Below are positions 63,497 through 64,000 of a DNA stretch of 64,000 bases, in pieces. The stretch spans positions 16,018,001 to 16,082,000 of the forward strand of contig NC_134373.1 in assembly GCF_035582795.1 (NCBI RefSeq), in the 5' to 3' direction. The translations under genes and the position numbers were made by a program. Under the pieces are notes generated by a model, which saw only the letters and a list, made by a program, of their open reading frames with translations, searched no databases and was not told the DNA's origin. The number at the start of each line of letters is the position of its first letter. The first letter of the stretch is position 1. The DNA comes from Mycteria americana. Lineage: Eukaryota; Chordata; Aves; Ciconiiformes; Ciconiidae.

Positions 63497-64000
63497 TTCG
63501 CACGCCAATCCAAAAATTCATATTTTTCCCTCAGCACCAGGCTTTTCCAACAGTATGGGGTTTATCATTTAAATCATTAACATTATAAAAATGTCAGAAT
63601 GATAGGAAAACACACACCCTTCTATCATCATCATGTATGGTTAAACAAAAAAAAAATTCAGTAATGGCTTCTCCAAAATATAGCATACAATCCATAACTA
63701 TTTTGTTGGATATAGAGCACATAAGGATCTGATATTTTCTTTTCCCAGGTCTCAAACATATCTTGAAAATGGATACATTATCTGTTTCCCTGCTTGTTTT
63801 TACAGAAAAAAAAAATGGCTAGCAACTGGTTTGGTGAACACCAAGCCAAAAAACAAACAGATGCTATTTGATTAAATTGTGCTGCAGTGTTGCTTAAATG
63901 ATTTTGCTGTGGAAATTTATCTTTTGTTTGTAGGAGTTGCCTTACTAATGAAGCAGATTGATCTCTGACCAATATAGATATACTGATTCTTCCTCTGTAT

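Larger units (their letters stand above)
58255..64000 (-). other. AT-rich non-coding block, possibly NBEAL1 3' UTR or downstream DNA
   Basis: Minus-strand AATAAA (plus TTTATT) at 58,274-58,279 lies at the left edge of a 5.7-kb AT-rich block without long reading frames. In vertebrates NBEAL1 lies upstream of CYP20A1 in the same orientation, which here would place its 3' end facing this point. The block could be a long 3' UTR of that gene or plain intergenic DNA. No NBEAL1 coding exon (BEACH or WD-repeat sequence) is visible. A (TG)n tract is at 60,751-60,765 and a TA/CA-rich low-complexity stretch at 63,430-63,496. Confidence 0.35.

Overview
The window is vertebrate nuclear DNA, most likely from a bird. 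It has long introns with canonical GT/AG splice sites, two CpG islands, little interspersed repeat, and one roughly 1-kb endogenous-retrovirus LTR of a type I recognise from neoavian bird genomes. It also keeps an intact alpha-aspartyl dipeptidase gene, which as far as I know mammals lack. Gene order matches the vertebrate ABI2 / CYP20A1 / NBEAL1 neighbourhood (human chromosome 2q33), shown here in reverse orientation.

Layout from left to right. (1) Positions 1-19,147 are the first intron of ABI2 (minus strand). It is AT-rich and holds the LTR at 12,737-13,748. (2) ABI2 coding exon 1 lies at 19,148-19,264 inside a CpG island (about 18,780-19,900). The promoter side carries NRF1, ETS and YY1 type sites, and a three-copy 20-bp tandem repeat lies just inside the intron. 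(3) About 15 kb of intergenic DNA follows (19,900 to about 34,500), with no gene that I can support. (4) CYP20A1 occupies 35,109-50,786 on the minus strand. All 13 coding exons are present and join in frame to 463 codons plus stop. (5) A second CpG island covers a head-to-head promoter in which only 137 bp separate the two start codons. (6) An S51-family alpha-aspartyl dipeptidase gene lies at 50,924-57,843 on the plus strand, with 8 coding exons, 246 codons plus stop and an intact Ser/Asp/His triad. (7) From about 58,250 to the right end the DNA is AT-rich and non-coding, with a minus-strand poly(A) signal at its left edge. From synteny this is probably the 3' UTR and/or downstream part of NBEAL1, but no NBEAL1 coding sequence is visible.

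The genes do not form a pathway. ABI2 is a WAVE-complex actin regulator, CYP20A1 an orphan membrane P450, and the dipeptidase a predicted cytosolic enzyme. The one clear regulatory link is the shared promoter of CYP20A1 and the dipeptidase. The most unusual content is that divergent gene pair: a P450 with degenerate haem-ligand and I-helix motifs beside a bacterial-type peptidase. I found no CRISPR array, operon, rRNA or tRNA gene.
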